Below, in pieces: positions 1-7,915 of a stretch of DNA of 64,000 nucleotides. The DNA is from Methylobacter sp. S3L5C (GTDB lineage: Bacteria > Pseudomonadota > Gammaproteobacteria > Methylococcales > Methylomonadaceae), in assembly GCF_022788635.1 (NCBI RefSeq), contig NZ_CP076024.1, forward strand, positions 4,503,503 to 4,567,502, read 5' to 3'. Position numbers and translations under genes: made by a program. The notes beneath the pieces are model-generated. The model was given only the letters and a program-made list of their open reading frames with translations, did no database searches and was not told the origin of the DNA. The stretch's first letter is position 1, and each line of letters opens with the position of its first letter.

Positions 1-696
1 CGCATAAAAAGTTAAAATTGAACCGAATGCATGAGATCGAGATAGAGCGTCCATATAAACCATTTGTGTTGCATGCCCGGACGCATCAGTCAGAATCTCT
101 GTGACTCCACCAAAAGTGCCAGCAAAAGAATCATATGAAATCAACGTTTCGTTTAACCATATATCTGACCGTCCTGTGTGACGTGTATTGCTTGTACATA
201 AATGGTTACCACAGTCATAGCTAAACCCTGTCTCTCCACCTACTGAGAAACCAACTTTTGAGGCTGTCTGAACTTCATCAATAGTCTGTGCTGCGAGATC
301 CTGACCAAATAGCCAATATCGCCCTCCGAAGCCCACTGGAATCCAGGTAGAAGCTGGCCCCGATATATCAATACTATAAGACATAGTGCCATCGGCTTGG
401 GCCATAGTCTCTCCGTATCTATTATATGCTTTCGCTGATACTAAAATATAAGGCGCTGGCGTACTGGAGAAAGTTACAGTCTCTAGCTCCAAGCTATTGG
501 TATCTATTACTTTATTAGTATAAGTTATCGAATTATTGTGAGGGGTAGAGTTGCCCATAGTATTTGAAATACTACCTTCCGAATAAGAAGAGGTGACACT
601 AGCCCACGATGTATTTGCACAAAGACTTAAAGTTAAACATGGTAATAACAAAGCTAACTTTATTGTTTCTTTACTAGAGTTTTTAGGAGATATCAT
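1..696 (-). CDS. Exported hypothetical protein, C-terminus beyond window
   Basis: An open frame runs from ATG at 696 to the window edge without a stop (232 codons). It begins with a lysine-containing n-region (MISPKNSSKETIK), a hydrophobic stretch (LALLLPCLTLSLC) and an ANTSWA-S cleavage-like site, so it is probably secreted. The mature part is rich in Ser, Thr, Gly and Tyr and has one close Cys pair (DCGNHLC), with no enzyme motif I recognise. The next gene on this strand has a PEP-CTERM tail, and this protein may belong to the same exported class, but its tail lies outside the window. An in-frame TAA at 730-732 leaves no upstream ATG, so the start is fairly secure. Confidence 0.6.
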   Translation of the reverse strand, partial: MISPKNSSKETIKLALLLPCLTLSLCANTSWASVTSSYSEGSISNTMGNSTPHNNSITYTNKVIDTNSLELETVTFSSTPAPYILVSAKAYNRYGETMAQADGTMSYSIDISGPASTWIPVGFGGRYWLFGQDLAAQTIDEVQTASKVGFSVGGETGFSYDCGNHLCTSNTRHTGRSDIWLNETLISYDSFAGTFGGVTEILTDASGHATQMVYMDALSRSHAFGSILTFYA

Positions 697-924
697 GAAA
701 AATTTACGTGATGAAGTCTGCCATTGAATTTAATAGTAATATCAGTTGGTTTGTTTCGTTTAAACATTCGTTTTTTTATGCCTTACGATCTACCAAGTAA
801 TAATAGTTAAGACTTTCAAAAAATGGTAGGTTAAACACAGTTTAAATTGAGGAGTGTTGAAAATGGCATAAAGCCACGTAAATTTTGGCATTTAATAAAT
901 TCTATGGGACTTTTCTGTCGTTTT

Positions 925-1050
925 TATAAACGCACCCTATGAGCAACAAACCCGTAAGACGGTTTAAATGTAGGGTGCATTAGTAATAACGTAATGCGCC
1001 GAATGATCAAAGACCAACATACTGCGCAATACGCTATTTCACCCTACAGA
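925..1050. repeat. REP-like palindromic intergenic repeat
   Basis: CGCACCCTATGAG is followed by an inverted TGTAGGGTGCATTAG, then by a GCATTAG/AATGCGCC palindrome and another CACCCTACAG. This is the layout of the TAGGGTGCGTTA-type intergenic repeats common in gammaproteobacterial genomes. The arms are imperfect, suggesting an old copy. Confidence 0.5.
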
Positions 1051-1162
1051 TTTTAGCTTTCCACGTTGGTGCCGTTAATCAATAACGTTTACCAATTCAT
1101 CGAAGGTGTTGGTGGCGCTGGTACCGCCAGTTTATAGTTAAGATTTGTTGGTTTTTTGGACT

Positions 1163-1199
1163 AAAGCCTTATGATTTAGGTCATGGGGCTTTTTTTGTG
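1163..1199 (+). terminator. Hairpin followed by a T-run
   Basis: AAAGCCTTATGA can pair over 12 positions (two G-U) with TCATGGGGCTTT around a 6-base loop, followed by a run of T. No gene ends just upstream on the plus strand. A related hairpin (AAAGCCCCCTGA ... TCATGGGGCTTT) occurs near 2483, so this may be a mobile or repeated hairpin rather than a dedicated terminator. Confidence 0.45.
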
Positions 1200-1539
1200 G
1201 AGGTGTTTTGGCAAAATAGATATGTAGGTTGGGAAATATCTTTTCCTTGCCCAATATTCAAAGGACAAAAGCATAATATCGATACATTACCCAATGTCAT
1301 CATTCTATTTTAATGTGGAAATGTTGGACAAAAAAATGTGCCCACCTAATTTGTTGAATCAATTTTACAACCAACTCAAGGTGCAGAAACACCCAAAAAA
1401 GCCATTTATTAGGTATATTGGGCGTAGATTTTATTTTTCTGGGTAGCACTTTTCGGCAGAGCCATTGCAGCTTGCATCCATTACCGTCAATAAATATCTT
1501 TAATGTTTACACCGGTTTCATGAAGAACAGTACAACAAA

Positions 1540-1564
1540 AAAGCCGCCCAGTAGAGGCGGCTTT
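1540..1564 (-). terminator. Rho-independent terminator of the PEP-CTERM gene
   Basis: On the minus strand AAGCCGCC pairs with GGCGGCTT around a 7-base loop and runs into TTTTTTG, 18 bases after the stop codon at 1582. Confidence 0.75.
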
Positions 1565-1581
1565 AGTGCCTGATCTTTACG

Positions 1582-2202
1582 TTAAGCGTTGGCGGTCATG
1601 GTGCTATACAGGTTTTGAGATTTAGCCTTTTTCTTATGAAAAGCTCCAAAACCTAATAAGCCTGATACAAACATCCAGATAGCGGCTGGAATTGGAACGG
1701 CGGCAACGGTGGGGGCCATGGCCATGATCTTCCAATTCATTGGGGTATGAGTCGTTAAAGGGGCGAACAATTGGCCGGTTGTACACAAAAATTGTGGCCC
1801 TGCTTCGCACGATCCCAAGCGCGAACCGTTAGGTGTGCCTGCCAGACCGTAATTGTTCCTGTAAATAACGTCCGTATTGGGGTCGCTGAATGCGAAAATA
1901 TTTTCGTTTCCGTCAAAGGATATAACTGCACTTTTGCCGAATACAGCCAGTGTTTGGTCAATCGCCTTCACGGGTCCCTGATAGTTTGTGAGTGTATTAC
2001 TGAATATGAAATTGGTAATATTTCCAATATCGTTCGAGTTATACGCGATTCCATCAAACGTCGCTAACACGTTGAAAAAACCGATATTTTCGAGCATCAT
2101 ATACGACGCGGCGTGGGCCTCAGACCCTATGGTGTTTATCGCACAGAGCGCCAAAGCGACTAGTGTTTTATTCATTTTATTTTTCATATTTACTAATGAC
2201 AT
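1582..2202 (-). CDS. PEP-CTERM sorting-signal exported protein
   Basis: A 206-residue protein with an N-terminal signal peptide (KTLVALALCAINTIGSEAHA, cleavage expected after AHA) and a C-terminal sorting signal: VPIPAAIWMFVSGLLGFGAF followed by HKKKAK. This is the VPxPAA/hydrophobic/basic variant of PEP-CTERM seen in methanotrophs and other Gram-negative bacteria that use exosortase. The mature part (about residues 32-165) has one Cys pair (SCEAGPQFLC) and no enzymatic motif. About 18 residues follow the basic stop-transfer cluster, which is a little longer than usual. Starts at residue 1, 6 or 10 are all possible (MSLVNMKNKMNK). The predicted role is a surface or extracellular matrix protein; its actual function is unknown. 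Confidence 0.75.
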   Translation of the reverse strand: MSLVNMKNKMNKTLVALALCAINTIGSEAHAASYMMLENIGFFNVLATFDGIAYNSNDIGNITNFIFSNTLTNYQGPVKAIDQTLAVFGKSAVISFDGNENIFAFSDPNTDVIYRNNYGLAGTPNGSRLGSCEAGPQFLCTTGQLFAPLTTHTPMNWKIMAMAPTVAAVPIPAAIWMFVSGLLGFGAFHKKKAKSQNLYSTMTANA

Positions 2203-3023
2203 CGTATTCTCGCGGTTTTAACCGTATATTTGTAAATTGCGGTTGAATTAAAGTGATCTTAGAATACCTTTAACACCGATTCATAACAATTTGTTAATTG
2301 TAACGAAATGTAACAATTCAAACTAACCGATTTAAATAGTTGCTATATTTTAATTGTTTTATTTTTAAAATTAATAGTATTAGAAAATACACTCAATATA
2401 ATTTAGTAAAATCCAGACACAGAAAAACCTGCAAGTCCTCAATGTTAATTAATTAACATAAAGCAACTTACTTAAAAAAAGTAAAGCCCCCTGACTAAAA
2501 TCATGGGGCTTTACTTTGTTATATTTTTCATTTTAGAATTGGGCGTTTTCATAGTGTTGTCATAGTACAAAAGCGAAGGCGGCATAGGGTAAAATGGGGT
2601 TGAAATTAAGGTGATTTTTGTATTTTTGTCAATTTGAAACGATTCGCAACGCATTACGATTGTGATGGGTGCTTACAGCGCGAGAGGATAGCGAGAAAGC
2701 GAACGCGGCCCATTAATATGCGCGAGAGCATTAAGAGATATAAAAAAACAGTCTAAAAACACTCAAAAAACAAACTGAATGGGGCTATAAGGTTGTTTTT
2801 TTGTGTAGCCCTGCTCTTCTGCTGGTTTTAAGCGTTTTTGCGCTGTAATGCGATTTTAAACCCTAAAACAGACCAACAAAGTTTTAGGTAATGCCTGTGT
2901 TACTGTCGATCATCCACGACGGTTTCCATGGCTATACCTGGACTTCTGGCCAGATGGCTTCACTATCGACCGGCAATGTTGATTTTTTTAGGTGATTAAG
3001 TGAATTAATCCGGGAGATCCGGC
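2203..3023. other. Intergenic stretch, no confident gene
   Basis: The first half is AT-rich and probably holds the promoter of the PEP-CTERM gene. A hairpin sits near 2483. A 34-codon open frame at 2891-2995 (MPVLLSIIHDGFHGYTW...) lies just upstream of the gene at 3024 but has no clear ribosome site and no recognised family. I do not call it a gene. Confidence 0.45.
2481..2516. terminator. Strong GC hairpin flanked by A/T runs
   Basis: AAAGCCCCCTGA pairs with TCATGGGGCTTT (11 of 12 positions) around CTAAAA. The sequence resembles the hairpin near 1163. It could terminate transcripts from either side, although neither flanking gene ends close by. Confidence 0.45.
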
Positions 3024-3272
3024 ATGGATTTCAATCGAGATAAGTGCTTTAAACGCGGTGGTTATGATCTGGCCAGTGGCAAGGTCATCGTGCAGTTTAG
3101 CGACCAGTCAATCTATGGCTATGACGGCTTAGGTCTTGATGAATGGCTGGAGTGGAAAGAGTCCTACCCGCGAGGCTCGTATTTTAATCTGAATTACCGC
3201 TATTCAAACACGCGCTTTACCCGTTTGGAGTCCTGGCCGGAAAATCTTTTTTTCACGTTTTTTGAAACCTGA
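3024..3272 (+). CDS. Small KTSC-like hypothetical protein
   Basis: An 82-residue acidic/aromatic protein with a plausible ribosome site (GGGAG, 8 bases before ATG). The pattern Y-DLASGKVIVQFSDQSIYGY...YPRGSYFN resembles the beta-hairpin core of the short KTSC domain family: a small-residue turn, an aromatic YxY, then a GxYFN segment. The diagnostic Lys-Thr-Ser-Cys is not obvious, so assignment is tentative. It stands alone between repeat-rich stretches, and codon use looks coding. No function can be given. Confidence 0.5.
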   Translation: MDFNRDKCFKRGGYDLASGKVIVQFSDQSIYGYDGLGLDEWLEWKESYPRGSYFNLNYRYSNTRFTRLESWPENLFFTFFET

Positions 3273-3347
3273 GCGCGCGACCTTAGCGTTATCCTTGAGC
3301 TGCCGGGCTTGACCTCCCGGAACGTTCAGCCGTGAATAGTTGACGTT

Positions 3348-3436
3348 CTGTGGCGCCTGAACGCCACAGTGGCCTTGCTTACGCCGGCCACGGCCCTGCA
3401 AGGCGGCGGGCCTTGCGCAGTTACACTGCGCCCGCC
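3348..3436. repeat. Three consecutive GC-rich hairpins
   Basis: CTGTGGCG/CGCCACAG (3348-3369), GTGGCC/GGCCAC (3369-3391) and a two-part stem GGCGGG..GCGCAG/CTGCGC..CCGCC (3405-3436) follow one another almost without spacer. The local base composition is much richer in G and C than the flanks. Open frames here on both strands are short and low-complexity, so I treat this as structured non-coding DNA. Confidence 0.6.
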
Positions 3437-3726
3437 TCCACCCCCGCCCACCCGTAAACCCTCCCTTGGTTGTTGCATGACTACCCTGCTTAACGGCAAG
3501 CTTGCCTTGCTTGCAGTGTTCACAGCAAAGGGTTTTCGGGCGTCGCGTGGGGGCGGCGATCAGGCGCTTACGCGCCAAAAAATAACCGCTAGTACAAATA
3601 AAAACTTATGCACAATTATTGTGTAAAAGCCTGTGTATATTTATCGTTATTAAACCGGAATCGCGCGTATTTACTGGGCTTTAGTTAAATTATGTAAATT
3701 CTGGCCAGCATTTAAAAGCCTGGTGT

Positions 3727-4248
3727 AGTCGGCATAAAACCAACCAGCACAAACAGCCATGCTGAATGGTTTTACACCTCCAAGGTGGCTAGCGCACTGA
3801 TCGAGCAAAGCCGAAACACAAGCGCAGAACAACACTGCCCTTGTTTTCCGGCTTCACCTTGCCACAATAGAGCGGATCAAAACCAGACAGCTCCAACAGC
3901 ACGACCGCCTGGTTTAAATCCTAAAGGCACTTAACCGCCTTATCTATGTCAGCGTAAAACCAAACAGCATAAACAGCCATGCTGAATGGTTTTACGCCTC
4001 CAAAGTGGCTATCGCACTGATCGAGCAAAGCCGGAACACATTAAAGCGGATTGAAACCAGACAGCTCCAACAGCGCGACCGCCTGGTTTCAATCCTAAGG
4101 GCATTTAACCGCCTGATCTATGTCAGCATAAACCCAACCAGCATAAACAGCTATGCTAAATGGTTTTACGCCTCCAAGGTGGCTATCGCACTGATAGAGC
4201 AAAGCCGGAACACAAGCGCAGAACAACACTGCCCTTGTGTTCCGGCTT
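3727..4248. repeat. Composite palindromic repeat array, left of higBA
   Basis: Three copies of an ~85-base unit A start near 3727, 3948 and 4122. Each has a stem of the type TAAAACCAACCAGCA / TGCTGAATGGTTTTA around AAACAGCC. Unit B hairpins sit at 3809-3853 and 4202-4248; in the latter the 15-base arms AAGCCGGAACACAAG/CTTGTGTTCCGGCTT are exact complements. Unit C lies at 3875-3920 and 4049-4094, the latter with exact 12-base arms GATTGAAACCAG/CTGGTTTCAATC. A linker CTAAGGGCATTTAACCGCC joins units. The order is A-B-C-linker, repeated. In the second module B is cut after its left arm. Confidence 0.75.
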
Positions 4249-4329
4249 CACCTCGTAACTCCTAACCTGTGGGCGAAACTAAAATAGCCATACCAATAAA
4301 TTGACCGGATCTTAAATAAATTATTTGTA

Positions 4330-4354
4330 AAGTGTAAAGCATAGAGATACACTT
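4330..4354 (+). promoter_or_regulatory. Putative HigA operator upstream of higB
   Basis: AAGTGTA and its inverse TACACTT are separated by 11 bases and end 5 bases before the higB start codon. Toxin-antitoxin operons of this type are usually autorepressed by the HTH antitoxin at such a palindrome. A possible -35 (TTGACC near 4301) lies upstream. The only purine-rich ribosome-like site (TAGGA) touches the ATG, so translation start efficiency is uncertain. Confidence 0.45.
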
Positions 4355-4358
4355 AGGA

Positions 4359-4637
4359 ATGATTAAAAGCTTTCGCCATAAAGGCCTTCAACAATTCTTT
4401 GAAACCGGTTCCAAAGCCGGTATAGCAGCAGAACATGAAGCGAAACTGGGCCGGCAATTGCAATTACTCAACGCCGCCAAAGCCCCACAAGAAATGAATA
4501 TTATCGGCTGGAAACTGCGCCCTTTAAAAGGTGAACTCACCGACCATTGGGCAGTAAAAGTAAACGGCAATTGGTGCCTTACTTTCACCTTTGAGAGCGA
4601 AAATGCCATCTTGGTTGATTATCAAGATTATCACTAG
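4359..4637 (+). CDS. higB: HigB-type RelE-superfamily toxin
   Basis: A 92-residue protein of usual HigB length. It shows the family signature from the start (MIKSFRHKGLQQFFETGSKAGI), a central W-LRPLKG motif, and the C-terminal core VNGNWCLTFTFE...VDYQDYH. In the family these elements form the RelE-like mRNA-interferase fold that cleaves mRNA on the ribosome. The toxin gene precedes the antitoxin, which is the HigBA order. The antitoxin start follows 12 bases after the stop, so the two are co-transcribed. The pair is embedded in a hairpin-repeat tract with no other genes, suggesting it arrived as an accessory unit. Confidence 0.88.
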   Translation: MIKSFRHKGLQQFFETGSKAGIAAEHEAKLGRQLQLLNAAKAPQEMNIIGWKLRPLKGELTDHWAVKVNGNWCLTFTFESENAILVDYQDYH

Positions 4638-4649
4638 CAGGTGCATAAA

Positions 4650-4946
4650 ATGACAATGTTTAACCCGCCCCATCCGGGCAGTATTTTAAAAGAAGATATA
4701 TTGCCGGAACTGGGTATCAGTATAACCGAAGCCGCAATACAACTGGGCGTATCGCGTGTTGCTTTGTCTCGTGTTATTAATGGTCGGGCAGCGATCAGCG
4801 CAGACATGGCTATTCGACTTGAGGCTTGGATGAATGGCCCAACCGCAGAAACATGGGTACGCATGCAAGCAGAATACGATCTCTGGCAAGCACGACAAAG
4901 ACCGCGTCCAGCCATTATCCCTATTGAAATATCCCATGCAGCTTAA
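4650..4946 (+). CDS. higA: HigA-type antitoxin, XRE-family HTH
   Basis: A 98-residue protein beginning [20 protein letters not shown], the standard HigA opening, followed by a helix-turn-helix ([26 protein letters not shown], about residues 24-50) and the conserved [28 protein letters not shown] region. I chose ATG at 4650 over the earlier GTG at 4641 because AGGTG lies 7 bases before it and family members start with the MxxFNPPHPG motif. It should neutralise HigB by direct binding and repress the operon at the palindrome in front of higB. Confidence 0.88.
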   Translation: MTMFNPPHPGSILKEDILPELGISITEAAIQLGVSRVALSRVINGRAAISADMAIRLEAWMNGPTAETWVRMQAEYDLWQARQRPRPAIIPIEISHAA

Positions 4947-4959
4947 TAGACCCCGATAA

Positions 4960-5276
4960 GCACTCGTTTCAATCCTAAGGAAATTTAACCGCCTTATCTA
5001 TGTCGGCATAAAGCCAACCAGCACAAAAAGCCGTGCTGAATGAGTTTATGCCTCCAAGGTGGCTTTGCAGTTATTGAAGCAAAACCATAAAACAACGGCA
5101 GAACCGCATTGCCCTTGTTTTACAGCCTTGCGGGTTCAAAACAGGCCCAGGTTGAACCGGTATAAAACCAACCAGCATAAACAGCCATGCTGAATGGTTT
5201 TACACCTCTACTGTGGCTTTGCAGTTATTGAAGCAAAACCATAAAACAACGGCAGAAAAGCACTGCCCTTGTTTTA
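4960..5276. repeat. Composite palindromic repeat array, right of higBA
   Basis: A remnant of unit C and linker (GTTTCAATCCTAAGG, TTTAACCGCC) is followed by unit A copies near 5002 and 5157 and unit B hairpins at 5088-5122 and 5242-5276. The B arms here (TAAAACAACGGCA/TGCCCTTGTTTTA) differ from those left of higBA but still pair. Each A copy is followed by TTGCAGTTATTGAAGCAAAACC instead of the left-hand ATCGCACTGATCGAGCAAAGCC. Confidence 0.7.
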
Positions 5277-5308
5277 CCGTTTCGCAGTTTTGTGGCGATG
5301 CAGCCGGT

Positions 5309-5648
5309 TTTAACTCGCTTCCGGCCTTGCCTCCAGCTCAAACCGTGGAGCGCGGCCCGGCATGACCATGCCAAGTTACATAATACCCACGCCTTATACG
5401 CAATATGCAGGGCAGAACAACACTGCCCCGCACACCGCGTATAAATCGTATTATGCAAAATGGCCTTAGTCATGCTTGGCCGCGTTGTTTTTTTACATGG
5501 GGCTTCCAGCCCCAAATCCCGGGTGGCATTCTTGCCTTCGGCTTCACTGTTTAAAAACCTTGCCTCCCTGCAAGCCAAACCTCCCTGTTTGGGTGGTACG
5601 CTGCTTTATTTAAACTCGCTTCCGGCTTCGCCTACAGATCAAACAGCG
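5309..5648. repeat. Two copies of a TTTAACTCGCTTCCGGC repeat
   Basis: TTTTAACTCGCTTCCGGCCTTGCCTCCAGCTCAAACCGTGG begins near 5309, and TTTAAACTCGCTTCCGGCTTCGCCTACAGATCAAACAGCGG near 5607. They flank the nested hairpin at 5379-5455 in direct orientation, like the borders of a unit. The space between has no convincing gene. Confidence 0.5.
5379..5455. repeat. Nested hairpin with conserved GCAGAACAACACTGCCC apex
   Basis: Outer arms CATAATAC/GTATTATG and inner arms TTATACGC/GCGTATAA enclose GGGCAGAACAACACTGCCCC. The apex is the same as in the unit B hairpins near 3809 and 4202, but both stems are entirely different sequences that still pair. Confidence 0.65.
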
Positions 5649-5941
5649 GCAAATTTTTTATCAACAAAGATACTTTAAAAACCCTAATAACCCGGATAAA
5701 TTACACTGACAAGAATACTCATCTCAACCACCATTCCTGCAAAAATAATAATTCGTCAAATGGCCTCTCAGAATTACCAGCTACTTAAAATCAAAATCAC
5801 CCGAGTGAATAATTCGGCCAGCTATTAATACCGCTATCGTAAATAATATTTCGATAAAATAATGCAACACAAAGTAAAAATTACTTTATTTTTTGAATAA
5901 AAAGCGCATAATTTAAATTAATTTTGCAATTGAGGCTTGTC

Positions 5942-7210
5942 ATGCTGCTTGAATTTCGCATTCGTAACTACCGGTCAATTCGCGATGAAATAGTTATTAG
6001 TTTTGTTGCGTCAAAAGATAAAAAGCTCGCCGATACGCACTTGGCATCAACCGGTATCAAAAGTCTGCCCCATGTGGTTCGCAGTGCTGTAATCTATGGC
6101 CCCAACGCCAGTGGCAAATCCACGTTACTACAAGCGCTGGCCTTTATGCGTGCTTTGGTCGCTGAATCTGCCACACTCATGCAATTGGGACAAACTTTTA
6201 ACATTCAGCCCTTCCGTCTGGATGCGGCTTGTGTTGCAAAACCCACCGAATTTGAAATCACCTTTATCTTTAATGGGGTACGCCATCAATACGGTTTTAG
6301 CCTGACGCCTGAAAGAATTATTAGTGAATGGCTCTTGGTCTATCGTACTGCAAAACCGCAACAATGGTTCAGTCGCCAGTTTGACGAAAAAACCCAAAGC
6401 TCCATTTACGAGTTCAGTACCCATCTCACCGGTCCACGTAAGCTTTGGCAGGACAGTACCCGCTCCAACGCACTGTTTTTATCAACGGCTGCGCAGCTAA
6501 ACAGTGAACTATTGGGCCCGGTATTTAGCTGGTTGGTAGAACAACCGGTATATTTCAGCGCAGGCCTGACTCCGCCTCCAGATAACACCACTGAACTACT
6601 TCAAACTGAAAGTGGCAGACGCGCAGTACGTGATTTTCTTGCGTCTGCGGACATCAGCATCAGTGATGTCATGACTGTGCAACGCCAAGGGTTTCAGCAA
6701 AAAATCATGTTTGGCCCCGAAGGGGCAAAAGTTATGCACGACGAACAAGAAATGCTCATGCCACAATTTGTTCACAAGACAGAACGCGGCTCTGCCAGTT
6801 TTGAATTGTATGAAGAATCACAAGGCACCCAACGATTATATGCTCTAGCGGCTCCCGTACTCGATGTACTTAAGCATGGCCGTTTGCTGATTGTCGATGA
6901 ACTGGACAGTAGTTTGCACCCGTTACTGGTTAGACGATTGGTGCGTATGTTCCACCAACCAGAACTTAATCCGCACGGTGCACAACTCTTCTTTACAACG
7001 CATGACTCTTCACTGCTCGATCGAACCTTGTTTCGACGCGACCAAATCTGGTTTACTGAAAAAGATAATGATCAAGCCACCCGATTATATCCACTCAGCG
7101 ATTTTAGTCCGCGTGAAAACGAAGCCTGGGAACGTGGCTACTTAACCGGACGCTATGGTGCTGTGCCATTTTTTAATGACCCACCTTTACTCGCACAAGC
7201 GGCAGGCTGA
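5942..7210 (+). CDS. rloA: RloA-like AAA15-family ATPase
   Basis: A 422-residue P-loop ATPase of the AAA15/OLD-like group. It begins MLLEFRIRNYRSIRDEIVISF, the usual SMC/ABC-like first strand. The Walker A is GPNASGKST (about residue 53) and the Walker B LLIVDELDSSLHP (about residue 315), followed by an H-loop-like FFTTHDSSLLD. I start it at ATG 5942, which has GAGG 8 bases upstream, rather than the in-frame TTG at 5924. The RloB-like gene follows 13 bases later. AAA15 ATPase plus TOPRIM partner pairs (for example AbiL, PARIS) act as phage-triggered abortive systems, which is the likely role by analogy. It leads a same-strand defence cluster. Confidence 0.82.
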   Translation: MLLEFRIRNYRSIRDEIVISFVASKDKKLADTHLASTGIKSLPHVVRSAVIYGPNASGKSTLLQALAFMRALVAESATLMQLGQTFNIQPFRLDAACVAKPTEFEITFIFNGVRHQYGFSLTPERIISEWLLVYRTAKPQQWFSRQFDEKTQSSIYEFSTHLTGPRKLWQDSTRSNALFLSTAAQLNSELLGPVFSWLVEQPVYFSAGLTPPPDNTTELLQTESGRRAVRDFLASADISISDVMTVQRQGFQQKIMFGPEGAKVMHDEQEMLMPQFVHKTERGSASFELYEESQGTQRLYALAAPVLDVLKHGRLLIVDELDSSLHPLLVRRLVRMFHQPELNPHGAQLFFTTHDSSLLDRTLFRRDQIWFTEKDNDQATRLYPLSDFSPRENEAWERGYLTGRYGAVPFFNDPPLLAQAAG

Positions 7211-7223
7211 CCGGTAGCTGTAT

Positions 7224-7898
7224 ATGGGAAAAGACAATCAACCCAAAGCTCGGCAAACCAAACAACTGGCACGTAAATCAGGCCGACGTGAGGGCTATGA
7301 TCGTATTCTCATTGTTAGTGAAGGTAGCAAAACCGAACCGCTCTACTTAAATGAAATTCGTACCAAGTATCGCTTAAGCACCACTAACGTACAGGTACAG
7401 CACAGCCAATATGGCACATCACCGTTGCAAGTAGTTGAATACGCAGAACACCTGTTTATTAACGGCGACGAGAATAAATACATTGAACCCCATGCCTTTG
7501 AACAGGTTTTTGCCGTTTTTGACCGTGATGATCACATCACCTATCATCAGGCGCTTGGCAAAGCAGCGGCACTGAACGGCAAATTGCGCAATGACCTAAA
7601 ACAATCTGTCAGCGTCCAAGCCATCGCTTCGGTACCGTGTTTTGAATTATGGCTGTTATTACATTTCGAAGACGTACATGCTCCATTGCACCGCGATGTC
7701 GTTTATCAGCGACTACGTCAATACCTGCCTGATTATGACAAAGGCCGGGCCGGTTACTACCAACAAACCTGTAACTATTCCCGTGCGGCCACCCAACGTG
7801 CCGAACAACTGGCGCAACTTACCACTGCTCACAATGGCATAGAGCCTTATACCGACCTGCACCGCTTGGTGACTCTTCTCACTACCCTAAAAACCTAA
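7224..7898 (+). CDS. rloB: RloB-like TOPRIM-fold protein
   Basis: A 224-residue protein of RloB-family length. It opens with a basic tail, then [18 protein letters not shown] (first TOPRIM strand with the conserved Glu), [10 protein letters not shown] (the DxD-like acidic motif, about residue 95) and [14 protein letters not shown], the hallmark of RloB. This arrangement implies a metal-dependent TOPRIM nuclease-like effector working with the upstream ATPase. The name comes from genes linked to type I restriction loci, and here too hsdR begins only 17 bases downstream. The family fit is clear; the biochemical activity is inferred. Confidence 0.82.
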   Translation: MGKDNQPKARQTKQLARKSGRREGYDRILIVSEGSKTEPLYLNEIRTKYRLSTTNVQVQHSQYGTSPLQVVEYAEHLFINGDENKYIEPHAFEQVFAVFDRDDHITYHQALGKAAALNGKLRNDLKQSVSVQAIASVPCFELWLLLHFEDVHAPLHRDVVYQRLRQYLPDYDKGRAGYYQQTCNYSRAATQRAEQLAQLTTAHNGIEPYTDLHRLVTLLTTLKT

Positions 7899-7915
7899 CG
7901 ACTAAAGCAGAAATC

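Larger units (their letters stand above)
697..1581. other. Intergenic stretch with repeats and hairpins only
   Basis: No convincing reading frame was found over about 885 bases. The stretch contains a REP-like GTAGGGTGC palindromic repeat (about 925-1050), a terminator-like hairpin near 1163 and the terminator of the gene ending at 1582. The rest is AT-rich with nothing recognisable. Confidence 0.5.

Noticed and set aside
2891-2995. 34-codon frame upstream of the small gene at 3024
   Set aside because: No ribosome site and no recognisable family; left as unassigned.
3204-3626. Open frames of 65-124 codons on both strands in the GC-rich hairpin tract
   Set aside because: Low-complexity, Arg/Pro/Gly-rich translations, mutually overlapping, no ribosome sites; better explained by base composition.
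4005-4265. An 86-codon frame in the repeat array
   Set aside because: It translates repeated unit A/C sequence with internal duplication (VAIALIEQSRNT) and no start signal; a by-product of the repeats.
3727-5276. Integron attC sites
   Set aside because: The repeats are palindromic and surround a toxin-antitoxin pair, and RYYYAAC-like ACTTAAC/ATTTAAC occur, but the matching GTTRRRY at the other end is absent and no integron integrase is in the window.
5225-5678. 117- and 72-codon frames in the repeat tract right of higBA
   Set aside because: They run through hairpins and repeats, are Cys/Arg-rich, and lack any family signal.
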